DNA of 64,000 nt from Hymenobacter sp. HSC-4F20. Its GTDB lineage: Bacteria; Bacteroidota; Bacteroidia; Cytophagales; Hymenobacteraceae. Made by a program: the position numbers and the translations under genes. The stretch lies in the NCBI RefSeq assembly GCF_019599275.1, contig NZ_JAHZTD010000001.1, forward strand, positions 310,001-374,000. Reading direction: 5' to 3'. Below are positions 35,662 to 43,422 of the stretch, piece after piece; the stretch's first letter is position 1, and the number at the start of each line of letters is the position of its first letter. A model generated the notes under the pieces. That model was not told where the DNA came from and did not search any database. It worked only from the letters and a program-made list of their open reading frames with translations.

Positions 35662-35946
35662 ATGGATAACGACTTGCAAGTAAGTCTGGCTAATAATGCC
35701 AAGGAATGGCTGGCGCTGTCCCTATCAATTTCCTCGGCTGAGAAGCTGGCATTCAGTAACATTCACGACGGATTCTTCGCCACGTACGGAGCCGGCTTTA
35801 TGGCCCACGTTTACCGGTCCACCTTCGAGCAGGCGCTGCAGAGTATGCCCGATGTAGAGCGAAACAAGCTCCTGGCTACGTTTCAGCAGGTAATGGACCA
35901 GGCAATCGACCAGCATTACGCCGCTACGCACGCCCATACCAGGTAG
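35662..35946 (+). CDS. Small hypothetical protein 3 of a three-gene operon
   Basis: A 94-residue, probably all-helical protein of unknown family. It has an amphipathic start (SLANNAKEWLALSLSISSAEK), a central FATYGAGFMAHVYRSTFEQAL and a C-terminal VMDQAIDQHYAATHAHTR with several His residues. Last gene of the operon, followed 23 bases later by a strong hairpin. Function unknown. Confidence 0.75.
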   Translation: MDNDLQVSLANNAKEWLALSLSISSAEKLAFSNIHDGFFATYGAGFMAHVYRSTFEQALQSMPDVERNKLLATFQQVMDQAIDQHYAATHAHTR

Positions 35947-35969
35947 TAGAGTGTCAGCGAATAGTGGCG

Positions 35970-36019
35970 GAAAGCCGCCCCCATAGCTTCTGTCAGCAGG
36001 AGGTATGGGGGCGGCTTTC
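35970..36019 (+). terminator. Terminator of the three-gene operon
   Basis: GAAAGCCGCCCCCAT / ATGGGGGCGGCTTTC perfect 15-bp stem with a 20-base loop, 23 bases after the last stop codon. It may also serve the minus strand. Confidence 0.82.
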
Positions 36020-36208
36020 TGCTCAGGGAGCTGGTACCGCGGGTAGCACGAAACCACACAGTAGAAACCCGGTATCGGTAGTGCCCCGCAACGAAGCGCC
36101 ACTAGCCCTGCGTATTTTGTCGTGTTCCTCCGGAAGCGGGCCATAGGAAATAAGGGTAGCCGGGGTAATGCCTTTCGCCTCTACCGGCCGCCGCTGAAAA
36201 CCCACCAG

Positions 36209-36691
36209 CTACTCCCAGTTGTTAAGCAGGCGCCGGACCAGAATAATCTGGCCGGTGTGGTAAGCCGTGTGGTCTCCAATGAGCAGGGCTTCGCGCAGCA
36301 GGGTTTGGCCCGAGCCGTGGGGGAGGGGGGCAAGCAAGTCCTGGGCTGGGTCGCGGAGCAACTCCAGAAACCGCTTCTGGTCTTGGCTAATATGGGCTAG
36401 CGTTTGCTGCCAGCCTGTTTCATCTCCCTGCGCGTCCGGGGCGGGCCAGTAGCCCTCGGGCCACTGCGGCGACTCGTGCTCGGGGTTAAGACAGAACTCC
36501 ACAATATCCCACTGCGCAATACGGATGTGTTCAGCCAGCTGCCAGAGAGTATAGGGCAGGTCCGGCACGTGCTCATTGAGTAGGTGGGCCGGCACGTTGG
36601 CACAGGCTTCCGCCAGCGTTACGTGGGCATTGCCCTGGGTCAGCAGCTCGCTGAGTTCTTTTACAATTCCTTCGCGGGTGTGAGGTTCCAT
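36209..36691 (-). CDS. DinB-family protein
   Basis: A 160-residue DinB-like protein. The metal-ligand helices are LWQLAEHIRIAQWDIVEF near residues 50-67 and the family's C-terminal IGDHTAYHTGQIILVRRLL near 140-157 (His-x3-His). It belongs to the DinB_2-like branch common in Bacteroidota; its activity is unknown. Monocistronic. The 190 bases downstream to the operon terminator hold no clear gene. Confidence 0.87.
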   Translation of the reverse strand: MEPHTREGIVKELSELLTQGNAHVTLAEACANVPAHLLNEHVPDLPYTLWQLAEHIRIAQWDIVEFCLNPEHESPQWPEGYWPAPDAQGDETGWQQTLAHISQDQKRFLELLRDPAQDLLAPLPHGSGQTLLREALLIGDHTAYHTGQIILVRRLLNNWE

Positions 36692-36784
36692 AGCAGGCCG
36701 GGGTAGTAGGGTGAGGCGAGGGCAGCCACGGGGGTGGTGCCTCAGCAGCGTATACGTGCTAGCCGTCCTCGAAGGAACGCCAGG

Positions 36785-37639
36785 CTAGTCGAAAATAATG
36801 GTCTTGTTCTGGTGCACGAACACGCGCTCGGCAAACACCAGGCGCAGGGAGCGGGCCAGCACAATCTTCTCCACGTCGCGGCCGGCCTGGGCCATTTCGG
36901 CGGCGCTGTGGGTGTGGTCGATGGGGATGACGCTCTGGGCAATAATGGGACCTTGGTCAAGCTGCTCATTGACGAAGTGCGCCGTGGCCCCAATAATCTT
37001 TACCCCCCGCTCGTACGCCTGGGCATACGGGCTGGCGCCCACGAAGGCAGGCAAAAACGAGTGGTGAATATTGATGAGGCGGTGTGCATAGGCGGCCACA
37101 AACGCGGGAGAAAGAATGCGCATGTACTTGGCCAGCACCACAAACTCCGGCGCGTACTCATCCAGCAGGGCCCGCACCTCGGCTTCATGGGTTTCGCGCG
37201 GTTTGCCCTCGTGGCTGAGGTAATGAAACGGCACCCCAAACTGGCGCGTCAGCTCGCCCAGCACTTCATGGTTGCTGATTACGGCCAGAATACGGGCGTT
37301 CAGCTCCCCAAAGGCATGACGCACCAGCAACTCGCTGAGGCAGTGGTGCTCCTTGGTTACGAGCAGCACAATGTTCTTAGGACGGTTGTCGGAGAAACGC
37401 ACCTCGGCGGCCGGGGGCAAAGCAGCACGCAACTCCTGCAGAAGGGTTTCGGGCTGGAAGCTGCCGGTGAACTCAGTGCGCATAAAAAACTGGCTGCCCG
37501 CCCGCTCCACAAATTCGTCGTTGCGCAAAATGTTCAGCCCGTGCTGATAGAGCACCCCCGTAATGCGGTAAATCAGGCCGGGCTCATCGGGGCAGCGGAT
37601 CAGCAGCAGGTGGGGTGCAGGGGTACAAGAGGTTGACAC
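36785..37639 (-). CDS. purU: Formyltetrahydrofolate deformylase PurU
   Basis: A 284-residue PurU that hydrolyses 10-formyl-THF to formate and THF, adjusting one-carbon and purine pools. The N-terminal ACT domain spans about 5-80 (LLLIRCPDEPGLIYRITGVLYQHG). The formyltransferase-like domain contains the catalytic Asn-His region NIHHSFLPAF and the DQGPII Asp motif, plus VKIIGATAHFV. The frame has no ATG before the domain; I chose the GTG at 37639 because the ACT domain begins about ten codons later. The upstream extension to 37744 looks non-coding and runs into the terminator of the next operon. Confidence 0.93.
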   Translation of the reverse strand: MSTSCTPAPHLLLIRCPDEPGLIYRITGVLYQHGLNILRNDEFVERAGSQFFMRTEFTGSFQPETLLQELRAALPPAAEVRFSDNRPKNIVLLVTKEHHCLSELLVRHAFGELNARILAVISNHEVLGELTRQFGVPFHYLSHEGKPRETHEAEVRALLDEYAPEFVVLAKYMRILSPAFVAAYAHRLINIHHSFLPAFVGASPYAQAYERGVKIIGATAHFVNEQLDQGPIIAQSVIPIDHTHSAAEMAQAGRDVEKIVLARSLRLVFAERVFVHQNKTIIFD

Positions 37640-37696
37640 GGCGCGAAGGGGTAGGTAAACCGCCAAGATAGCACCCCGCCCCGCACCATAAAGAAA

Positions 37697-37741
37697 GCCC
37701 GGCACTCTGGCCCCGCATACGCACAAGCCAGAGCGCCGGGC
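37697..37741 (-). terminator. Terminator of the DUF1989/YqcI operon
   Basis: GCCCGGCACTCTGGC / GCCAGAGCGCCGGGC stem (one mismatch, 15 bases a side), followed on the minus strand by TTTCTTTATGG. Intrinsic terminator 22 bases after the DUF1989 stop. Confidence 0.85.
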
Positions 37742-37763
37742 CACGGCTTTGCCAAGGAGGAGG

Positions 37764-38354
37764 CTACTCCAGAATCTGGTAGCCGATGGGCTTAAAGCTA
37801 TAGTTGTTCGACATTTCGGCCGAGCAGGCCGTCATGCCCACCAGCAAATCGGTTTTGGCTTCCAGCACCACGTAGTCGCCGGCTTTGCTTTTGGGCGGCA
37901 GCACATCTACTTTACCCGTGGTGCCATCCACGGTCACGTGCATGAAAATGTTAAAGCAGATAGGAATAGCATCGGGGCTGATGCCGTATTCCTTCAGCGC
38001 CTCGCAGAGGTTGCCAAAGCAGCCCCGGTGCGGGTGCTGATGCCCGTAGATGATGCGAAACGTATCGGCGCTGCAGGGCGTGAGCAGGAAATCGTGGCGG
38101 CCTACCGTGTCTTCCACCAACTCGAACATGATGTTGCTGCGGTTGGAATAGAACGGGTGCCCCTTGGTCAGAAAGATGGTTTCGGCGTAGTCGATGGTGC
38201 GGCCCGAGGAAAGGTATTCGGCCCGGTCTTCGAGGTTGTAGCAGATAAAATCGGAGACCTGCTCGCCCTCCACGTCTACTACTTTTAGCTTCTGGCCTTT
38301 ACGCAGAACAAAGGCGGTGCCGCTACGCGGCGGAATGATGGTTAACTGACTCAT
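37764..38354 (-). CDS. DUF1989 (urea-carboxylase-associated family) protein
   Basis: A 196-residue DUF1989 protein. Typical blocks: IPPRSGTAFVLRKGQKLKVV at the start, QVSDFICYN, the CSADTF-IIYGH and RGCFGNLCEALKEYGI block with conserved His and Cys, CFNIFMHV, and the C-terminal SKAGDYVVLEAKTDLLVGMT. Family members sit beside urea carboxylase or guanidine-related genes; the reaction is not firmly known, and conserved His/Cys/Asp residues suggest a metal site. Its start lies inside the upstream YqcI/YcgG gene (32-base overlap), so the two are translationally coupled. Confidence 0.9.
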   Translation of the reverse strand: MSQLTIIPPRSGTAFVLRKGQKLKVVDVEGEQVSDFICYNLEDRAEYLSSGRTIDYAETIFLTKGHPFYSNRSNIMFELVEDTVGRHDFLLTPCSADTFRIIYGHQHPHRGCFGNLCEALKEYGISPDAIPICFNIFMHVTVDGTTGKVDVLPPKSKAGDYVVLEAKTDLLVGMTACSAEMSNNYSFKPIGYQILE

Positions 38355-39015
38355 GCTGACTTAAAAAAGGACATTTCCAGGCTTGGTCGTAGACCTTGCC
38401 GGTGTACTGGTATGCTTCGGAAGCCTCGCCGAAATCCTGGAGCATGGGGTTGATGGAGCCGGAGTAGGCCACGTCGCGGGTGCGGATGGTATTGCGCAGG
38501 TTATCGTAGCGGCCGTTGTTCCTGATCTGCTCAAACTGGGCGTGGGCATTGAACACCAGCGTGGGGTAGGAAAACCGGCGGGCCGGCCGGGAGCTGCCCG
38601 GATGCAGCCCAATCACGAAAAAGGCTTCTTCCTTCAGGCTAAAGCTGAAATCAGGAGAGTTGGGGTCGGCCACCACGCGCCGGTCGTAGCCGTAGCGTTG
38701 CGCATCAAGGTTAGACAATGACTGCATACGCTGCCAGAACAGCTCCTCGAACAGGGCTTCGTTGGGTGCTTCGGGGCCTTTGAAAATGACGGCGGCGCTG
38801 TGGTAAAGCTTATCGGACTGGCGGTAGGTATCCACAAACTCGTAAATAAAGTCCAGGATAGCCGCGTCGTCTTTGGGGCAGGCCAGGTGGTCAACCACCA
38901 GGCAATGCAGCTGCTGCCAGGTAAGAGCAGTCTTAGCCGCTACGCAGGGGAAATCTTTCTTATTTATAAAAGAAAGATACTCCTCAGTGTATATATTATT
39001 TTGTATATCAAGCAT
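38323..39015 (-). CDS. YqcI/YcgG-family heme-dependent N-oxygenase candidate
   Basis: A 230-residue member of the YqcI/YcgG family, to which the guanitoxin pathway enzyme GntA and other heme-dependent guanidine N-hydroxylases belong. Visible hallmarks are AFFVIGLHPGSSRPARRF, YPTLVFNAHAQFEQIR, YDNLRNTIRTRD, GSINPMLQDFGEASEAYQYTGK. The His of GLHPGSSR and the NAHAQF His are candidates for heme binding. The predicted reaction, N-hydroxylation of a free or amino-acid guanidine, is inferred from the family. It overlaps the DUF1989 gene by 32 bases. A 19-bp hairpin lies 17 bases before the ATG at 39015. Codon use matches its neighbours apart from an A+T-rich first 30 codons. Confidence 0.87.
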   Translation of the reverse strand: MLDIQNNIYTEEYLSFINKKDFPCVAAKTALTWQQLHCLVVDHLACPKDDAAILDFIYEFVDTYRQSDKLYHSAAVIFKGPEAPNEALFEELFWQRMQSLSNLDAQRYGYDRRVVADPNSPDFSFSLKEEAFFVIGLHPGSSRPARRFSYPTLVFNAHAQFEQIRNNGRYDNLRNTIRTRDVAYSGSINPMLQDFGEASEAYQYTGKVYDQAWKCPFLSQHESVNHHSAA

Positions 39016-39031
39016 GTGCAGGGTAACGCTT

Positions 39032-39078
39032 TAAAAGCTGAACCAGGAAAAGTCTACTATTTCCTGGTTCAGCTTTTA
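39032..39078 (-). promoter_or_regulatory. Large hairpin in the leader of the YqcI/YcgG gene
   Basis: TAAAAGCTGAACCAGGAAA and its exact complement (39060-39078) form a 19-bp stem with a nine-base loop, 17 bases upstream of the start codon. It resembles a terminator, but no gene upstream on this strand needs one, so it may act as an attenuator in the leader or be left over from a deleted neighbour. Confidence 0.5.
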
Positions 39079-39402
39079 CGCGAAAACTCGACAATGTGTT
39101 GACTTACCCGCTGCAGTAGCTACCCGAGAGGCAACGACCCTTCCTGCTCGCTTCAGACAACCTCGGGCCATCTGCTATACCCCAACCCGTTAGCTGGGCG
39201 GTAGTTACTAGCTGTTTGGCTGTACGTGAAAACAACGGTTGAGTAGGGATAAAATCACTCTTCAGCTTTCACTGGAGAGGTAACGAGCATAAAATCATGT
39301 ACAAAAAGAGCGAGTGCCCAGGTGCTACCCCTGGGCCGGAGCCGAAGCTGCCCGGCCGCTTTGCTGGCTTGTTCTACGTTTACGCGCTGTGGAGTCGACC
39401 CT

Positions 39403-39422
39403 ACCTGACCTGACCTGACCTG
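39403..39422 (+). repeat. (ACCTG)4 pentanucleotide repeat
   Basis: Four perfect copies of ACCTG exactly at the 5' edge of the YfiT-like pseudogene. Each unit gained or lost shifts the reading frame, and the repeat contains an in-frame TGA. Confidence 0.7.
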
Positions 39423-39900
39423 CACTACCCCATCGGGCGGCCGCAACTGCCCACGGAGCCCCTGACCGCTGCCGAGCCGACGGACTACACTAACCAGCTG
39501 GCCGCCCTGCCGGCCCAGCTTACTGCAGCCGCCCGCAAGGCCGGTGGCGCGCGCCTGGAACCCCCCCGCCGGCCCGGCGGCTGGACCGGCCGGCAGGTAA
39601 GTCATCACGTAGCCGATGTGCACCCGAGCATCTACCAGCGCTACCGCCTGGCCCTGCCGAAGAAAATTCCCACCAGCCGCCCGTTCGACAGGAGCACCTG
39701 GGCTACCCTCCCCGACAATGACGCCACGCCCGTGGCCGTGTCGCTGGGCGCGGTCGGCGGCTCTGCACTCGCGCTGGGTACCCCTGGCTCTGGCACCTGG
39801 CCGCGGCCCAGTGGCAATGTACTGCCCCATCAGCCGCGCTCTGGTGTACATTGCCCGGCAGCAAGCATCCCGCGGGTGCCGGGGCAGGGGTTTAGCTAAC
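39420..39900 (+). pseudogene. Decayed YfiT-like (DinB_2) gene
   Basis: From 39420 the frame reads LHYPIGRPQLPTEPL, ALPAQLTAAARKAGG, RPGGWTGRQVSHHVADVH, YQRYRLALPKKIPT and FDRSTWATLPDN, which follows the start of YfiT-type putative metal-dependent hydrolases (bacillithiol transferase-like). There is no start codon in frame after the TGA at 39411. Near 39755 the family sequence jumps to the next frame (ALHSRWVPLAL), a frameshift, and the C-terminal His motif (WHGRHHLAHI in the family) is not recoverable beyond LVYIARQQA. The gene is therefore broken at both ends. Confidence 0.7.
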
Positions 39901-39924
39901 TAGGGTGCGCGCCACTATAAAAAA

Positions 39925-39945
39925 GGCCCCGACAGCGTCGGGGCC
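39925..39945 (-). terminator. Terminator of the SDR gene
   Basis: GGCCCCGAC / GTCGGGGCC nine-bp stem with a three-base loop, followed on the minus strand by TTTTTTATAG. Textbook intrinsic terminator. Confidence 0.9.
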
Positions 39946-39978
39946 CGGCAGGCAAAGGCGGTGCTGCCGTTGGCAGGC

Positions 39979-40857
39979 TTAGCTGCTCTTGGGCATGCCA
40001 CCTGTAACTTCCAGCAGGCTGCCGGTGGCGTAGCTGCTGTCCTGGGAGGCAAAGTAGACGTAGGCGGGAGCCAGCTCTTCCGGCTGGCCCGGACGGCCCA
40101 GCATAGTGGAGTCGCCGAACTTCTGCAGGTCTTCCTTGAGCATGGTGCCAGGAATGAGGGGCGTCCAGATGGGGCCGGGCAGCACGGCATTCACCCGGAT
40201 TTTCTTTTCCCCCAGGTAGGCGGCTAAGCTTTTGGTAAAGGTGTGGATAGCGCCCTTGGTGCAGGCGTAGTCAATCTGGTGCGGGTTGCCAACGAGGCCC
40301 GCAATGCTGCCTGTGTTGATGATGGCGTCGCCTTCCTTCAGAAAGGGAATGGCGGCCTGGGCCATAAACAGGTAACCTTTAATGTTGGTGTCGAAGGTGC
40401 GGTGAATGTTTTCTTCCGGCACCGTTTCGAAATGCTCGTAGCCCATCTGGTAGGCAGCGTTATTCACCAGAATGTTGAAGCCCCCCAGCTCGTGGTAGGT
40501 GCGGCGCACGGCCTCGCGGCAGGCCTCGGCCGAGCGTACATCGGCCTGGATAGCCAGAAACCGGCGGCCCTGCGCTTCCACGGCCCGGCCTACTTCGGCC
40601 GCATCCTCAGCGTTGGTGTGGTACACAACGGCCACATCGGCACCTTCCAAGGCAAACGCCAGCGCCACGGCCCGCCCGATACCCGAGTCGCCGCCCGTAA
40701 CGAGGGCTACTTTGCCCTTGAGCTTGCCCGCTGCCTGGTAGCTCGACATATCCCAGTCGGGCTGCTCCTGCATGGCCCCCTCGCTGGTAGGGTAGGCCAT
40801 AGGCTTGGGGTTGATTTCACTATTGGTAGGGCGCGGTTCGTTCTGTTCCGTATTCAT
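39979..40857 (-). CDS. SDR-family oxidoreductase (YghA/YhxC-like)
   Basis: A 292-residue short-chain dehydrogenase. The N-terminal 45 residues are a polar extension (PKPMAYPTSEG), then the Rossmann motif TGGDSGIG near 55, NNAA near 130, the Ser of NTGSIAG and the catalytic YACTK. The C-terminal PGPIWTPL and GQPEELAPAYVYFAS blocks are typical of the YghA/YhxC branch, whose members act on aldehydes or unknown carbonyls with NADP. It is related to the exported SDR at 50531-51535. ATG 40857 is chosen; 30 codons upstream are open without support. Monocistronic. Confidence 0.93.
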   Translation of the reverse strand: MNTEQNEPRPTNSEINPKPMAYPTSEGAMQEQPDWDMSSYQAAGKLKGKVALVTGGDSGIGRAVALAFALEGADVAVVYHTNAEDAAEVGRAVEAQGRRFLAIQADVRSAEACREAVRRTYHELGGFNILVNNAAYQMGYEHFETVPEENIHRTFDTNIKGYLFMAQAAIPFLKEGDAIINTGSIAGLVGNPHQIDYACTKGAIHTFTKSLAAYLGEKKIRVNAVLPGPIWTPLIPGTMLKEDLQKFGDSTMLGRPGQPEELAPAYVYFASQDSSYATGSLLEVTGGMPKSS

Positions 40858-41324
40858 ACTCAGCAGGGTTTGGTGTGAGAGGAAATACGGAATCTGGCTT
40901 GCAAAGGCGGTTAAGGCCGAAAAGTTGTTGCCTTGCTGCCAGGGCACCTACTCAGGAGTGTTTTCCTGCCGGAGGAGCCTGGTAGCACAGCCTTAGCCGG
41001 CCCGTTGTCTGGGCCCGCAAGCCCAATCGGCTGGCTTCCCCTGCGGCTCCTGAAGCTGGCCGGCGCCGGGCAGCAGAGCGGCCGCTGACTGAGAAGAGAG
41101 CGGGTAAATAAAATACTTGTCAATCAGATTATTGCTTCTTGGTCAGGAGCCTGGTTGCAGAGCTTTTACTACCCTGGTTCCGTGTGCTGGCTAGGTAGGA
41201 AAGTAACGTGGCGCTGGGCGCCGGGTAAGAGGTGAGTTTATTTTCGGGAAAGAGAAATGCTCTGCCCTGTATTCAATTAGATATAGGTATGTTTATGACA
41301 ATATTCTTTCACTTTAGCTAGTCC
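40858..41324. other. Intergenic region between divergent genes
   Basis: About 470 bases with no open frame I can support. It becomes A+T-rich after 41265, as expected for the promoter of the amine oxidase gene. No repeat or motif stands out. Confidence 0.4.
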
Positions 41325-43022
41325 ATGACAGAATCCTCTACTCCCCAATTCAGAGCCCGTACGCCCCTGCTGCGTGCCTTGCAACAGGCCTTCGGCCTGG
41401 CCGTAGCTGCCAACACGCCGGGTGCGCCTTCGGCCGAAGAGCTGGCCGATATGGCCACCAGCCAAAGCCGCCGCGACTTCCTGACGAACACCGCCAAAAT
41501 GGGGCTGCTGGTAGGGGCCACCGGGCTGCTGGCTTCCTGCGAGGCCGACGTAGTAGAGCCCGCCGCCCCCAGCAGCCAGCGCAGCCTTGATGGCAAAGGT
41601 CCCCAGCCTAGCGTGGTGGTGGTCGGCGCTGGCCTGGCCGGCCTCAACTGCGCGTACCAGCTGAAAAAAGCGGGACTACGCGCTACTGTGTACGAGGCCA
41701 GCTCCCGGGCCGGGGGCCGCATCTTTACGGCCCGCGACCTGATGGCTCCTGGCCTGACCACTGAACTGGGGGGCGAGTTTATTGACAGTGGCCACCGCGA
41801 CATGCTGCAGCTGGCCCAGGAGTTTGGGCTAGCCCTCTACGATGTGGAAGCGCCCAGCGAAACGGTGCTGAAAAAGGACGCCTACTTTTTCGGGGGTAAG
41901 CAGTACACCGTGGCCGAGGTCATTGCCGCCTTCCAGCCCTACGCCCGCCAGATTGAAGCTGATATCCGCACGCTGCCCGGTACTATCACCTTCGACAACC
42001 TCACGCCCGCCGCCGCCCGTTTCGACCAGCTTTCCATTGCCGCCTACTTCGACTCCATTGGCCTGACGGGCCTAGTTCGGGAGCTGCTGGATGTTGCTTA
42101 CCTCACCGAGTACGGCCGCGAAGTCAACGACCAGTCCTCGATTAACTTTCTGTGGCTATTCTCCGCCGACACCCACAAGGGCAGCTTCGATATCTTCGGC
42201 ATCAGCGACGAGCGGTATAAAATCCAGGGCGGCAACCAGCAGCTTACAGATGCGCTGGCCCAGCAGCTCAGCGGCCAGATCACCTTGCAGCACAAGCTGG
42301 TAACCCTGGCCCGCAATGCTGCCAATCAGTACGTGCTAACTTTCGAGCAAGCCAGTGGCCAGCGCCTGACGGTAGCTGCCGACTACGTGGTGCTCACCCT
42401 ACCATTCACCCTGCTGCGTAAGGTTAATATACAGGTGGCGTTGCCCACCTGGAAAACCAATGCCATCCAGAACCTGGGCTACGGTACCAATGCCAAGCTG
42501 TTCCTGGGATTCAATGGCCGCCCCTGGCGCGCCAACGGCTACACTGGCTACATTTTCTCCGACCTGCCCGTGCAAAGCGGCTGGGACAGTGGCCAGCTCC
42601 AGCCTACTACCAACTCGGCGTACACAGTGTACCTCGGCGGCCAGGAAGGCCTACGCGTGGGCTCGGGCTCGGCCCAGGCCCAGGTAAGCCGGTACCTGCC
42701 GGTGCTGGAAGCCGCCTGGCCCGCGGCCCGTGGGCAGTACAACGGCCGCGCCGAGCGCATGCACTGGCCTACCCATCCGCACACGCTGGCTAGCTACGCC
42801 TGCTTCCGGCCGGGCCAGTATAGCACCATTGCCGGAGCCGAAGGCCGGCCGGTAGACAACTTGTTTTTTGCGGGGGAGCATTGCAGCGCCTGGTACCAGG
42901 GCTACATGAACGGCGCCGCCGAAACCGGCCGGGTAGCCGCCGAGGGCATTCAGGCAGCTCTGCGCAGCGGCAGCACGGCGCTGCACCGCCGCCTGCGCCA
43001 GCGGGAAGCCTCTTTGGCGTAG
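41325..43022 (+). CDS. Tat-exported flavin monoamine oxidase
   Basis: A 565-residue FAD-dependent amine oxidase. After a leader of about 47 residues comes a Tat signal, SRRDFLTNTAKMGLLVG, running into a possible lipobox LLASC near residue 70, so the mature protein may be an exported lipoprotein. The dinucleotide motif VVVVGAGLAGLNCAYQL is at about 97-113, the flavin motif YEASSRAGGR follows, and the C-terminal FAD contact NLFFAGEHCS and the GYMNGAAETGR segment are present. The family oxidises amines or amino acids to release H2O2 and ammonia; the substrate is unknown. The long region before the twin Arg is unusual, so the start could be the later ATG at about 41451 (before ATSQSRR). Confidence 0.9.
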   Translation: MTESSTPQFRARTPLLRALQQAFGLAVAANTPGAPSAEELADMATSQSRRDFLTNTAKMGLLVGATGLLASCEADVVEPAAPSSQRSLDGKGPQPSVVVVGAGLAGLNCAYQLKKAGLRATVYEASSRAGGRIFTARDLMAPGLTTELGGEFIDSGHRDMLQLAQEFGLALYDVEAPSETVLKKDAYFFGGKQYTVAEVIAAFQPYARQIEADIRTLPGTITFDNLTPAAARFDQLSIAAYFDSIGLTGLVRELLDVAYLTEYGREVNDQSSINFLWLFSADTHKGSFDIFGISDERYKIQGGNQQLTDALAQQLSGQITLQHKLVTLARNAANQYVLTFEQASGQRLTVAADYVVLTLPFTLLRKVNIQVALPTWKTNAIQNLGYGTNAKLFLGFNGRPWRANGYTGYIFSDLPVQSGWDSGQLQPTTNSAYTVYLGGQEGLRVGSGSAQAQVSRYLPVLEAAWPAARGQYNGRAERMHWPTHPHTLASYACFRPGQYSTIAGAEGRPVDNLFFAGEHCSAWYQGYMNGAAETGRVAAEGIQAALRSGSTALHRRLRQREASLA

Positions 43023-43055
43023 CGCTACCACCCGATCAGCAGGTGCGCCTGCAGT

Positions 43056-43095
43056 ACAAACAAAGGCTCCGGCAACTGCCGGAGCCTTTGTTTGT
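43056..43095 (+). terminator. Terminator of the amine oxidase gene
   Basis: ACAAACAAAGGCTCCGGC / GCCGGAGCCTTTGTTTGT perfect 18-bp stem with a four-base loop, 33 bases after the stop codon. Confidence 0.85.
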
Positions 43096-43422
43096 TGAGC
43101 CCACTACTAGGAGCCTGGCACCCGGTCCGCCAACAGGACCATGGTAGAGTTGTCGGGTTGAGCCCCGTAAAGGATCTTGTTAGGGTGTGAGGTGGAGTTT
43201 CAGCCGCATTCGGGAGTTCCGCGCACCGGAATGCATATGCGTAGAACCGGGGCATAGCCTGGAAGAAAGATAACCTGCCTGCCGCCGCTAGTATAGGATA
43301 GAAGACCGTGGACCAGGAAAGGTAACAGAGGTAGATTCTTTATTCTTGTTACGGTAGTATATTACGATATTTAGCTTAAATAGTCTTATGCATAGTCGTA
43401 TAAGCGGCTAACGCTACCCTTT
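43096..43422. other. Intergenic region
   Basis: About 330 bases without a supported gene. The last 100 bases are A+T-rich and should hold the promoter of the DUF937-OmpA gene; no exact -7 consensus is present. Confidence 0.35.

Noticed and set aside
36023..36205. 60-codon minus-strand frame downstream of the DinB-like gene
   Set aside because: No recognisable motif, no conserved partner in the window, and it overlaps the region just after a terminator. Left out as unsupported.
37764..39015. Siderophore or guanitoxin biosynthetic cluster around the DUF1989/YqcI pair
   Set aside because: The neighbours are purU, a DinB-like gene, a pseudogene and an SDR. There is no NRPS, PLP enzyme or transporter, so the pair is reported as stand-alone.
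39255..39851. 198-codon minus-strand frame
   Set aside because: It is antisense to the YfiT-like remnant. The plus strand has clear family motifs, the minus strand none.
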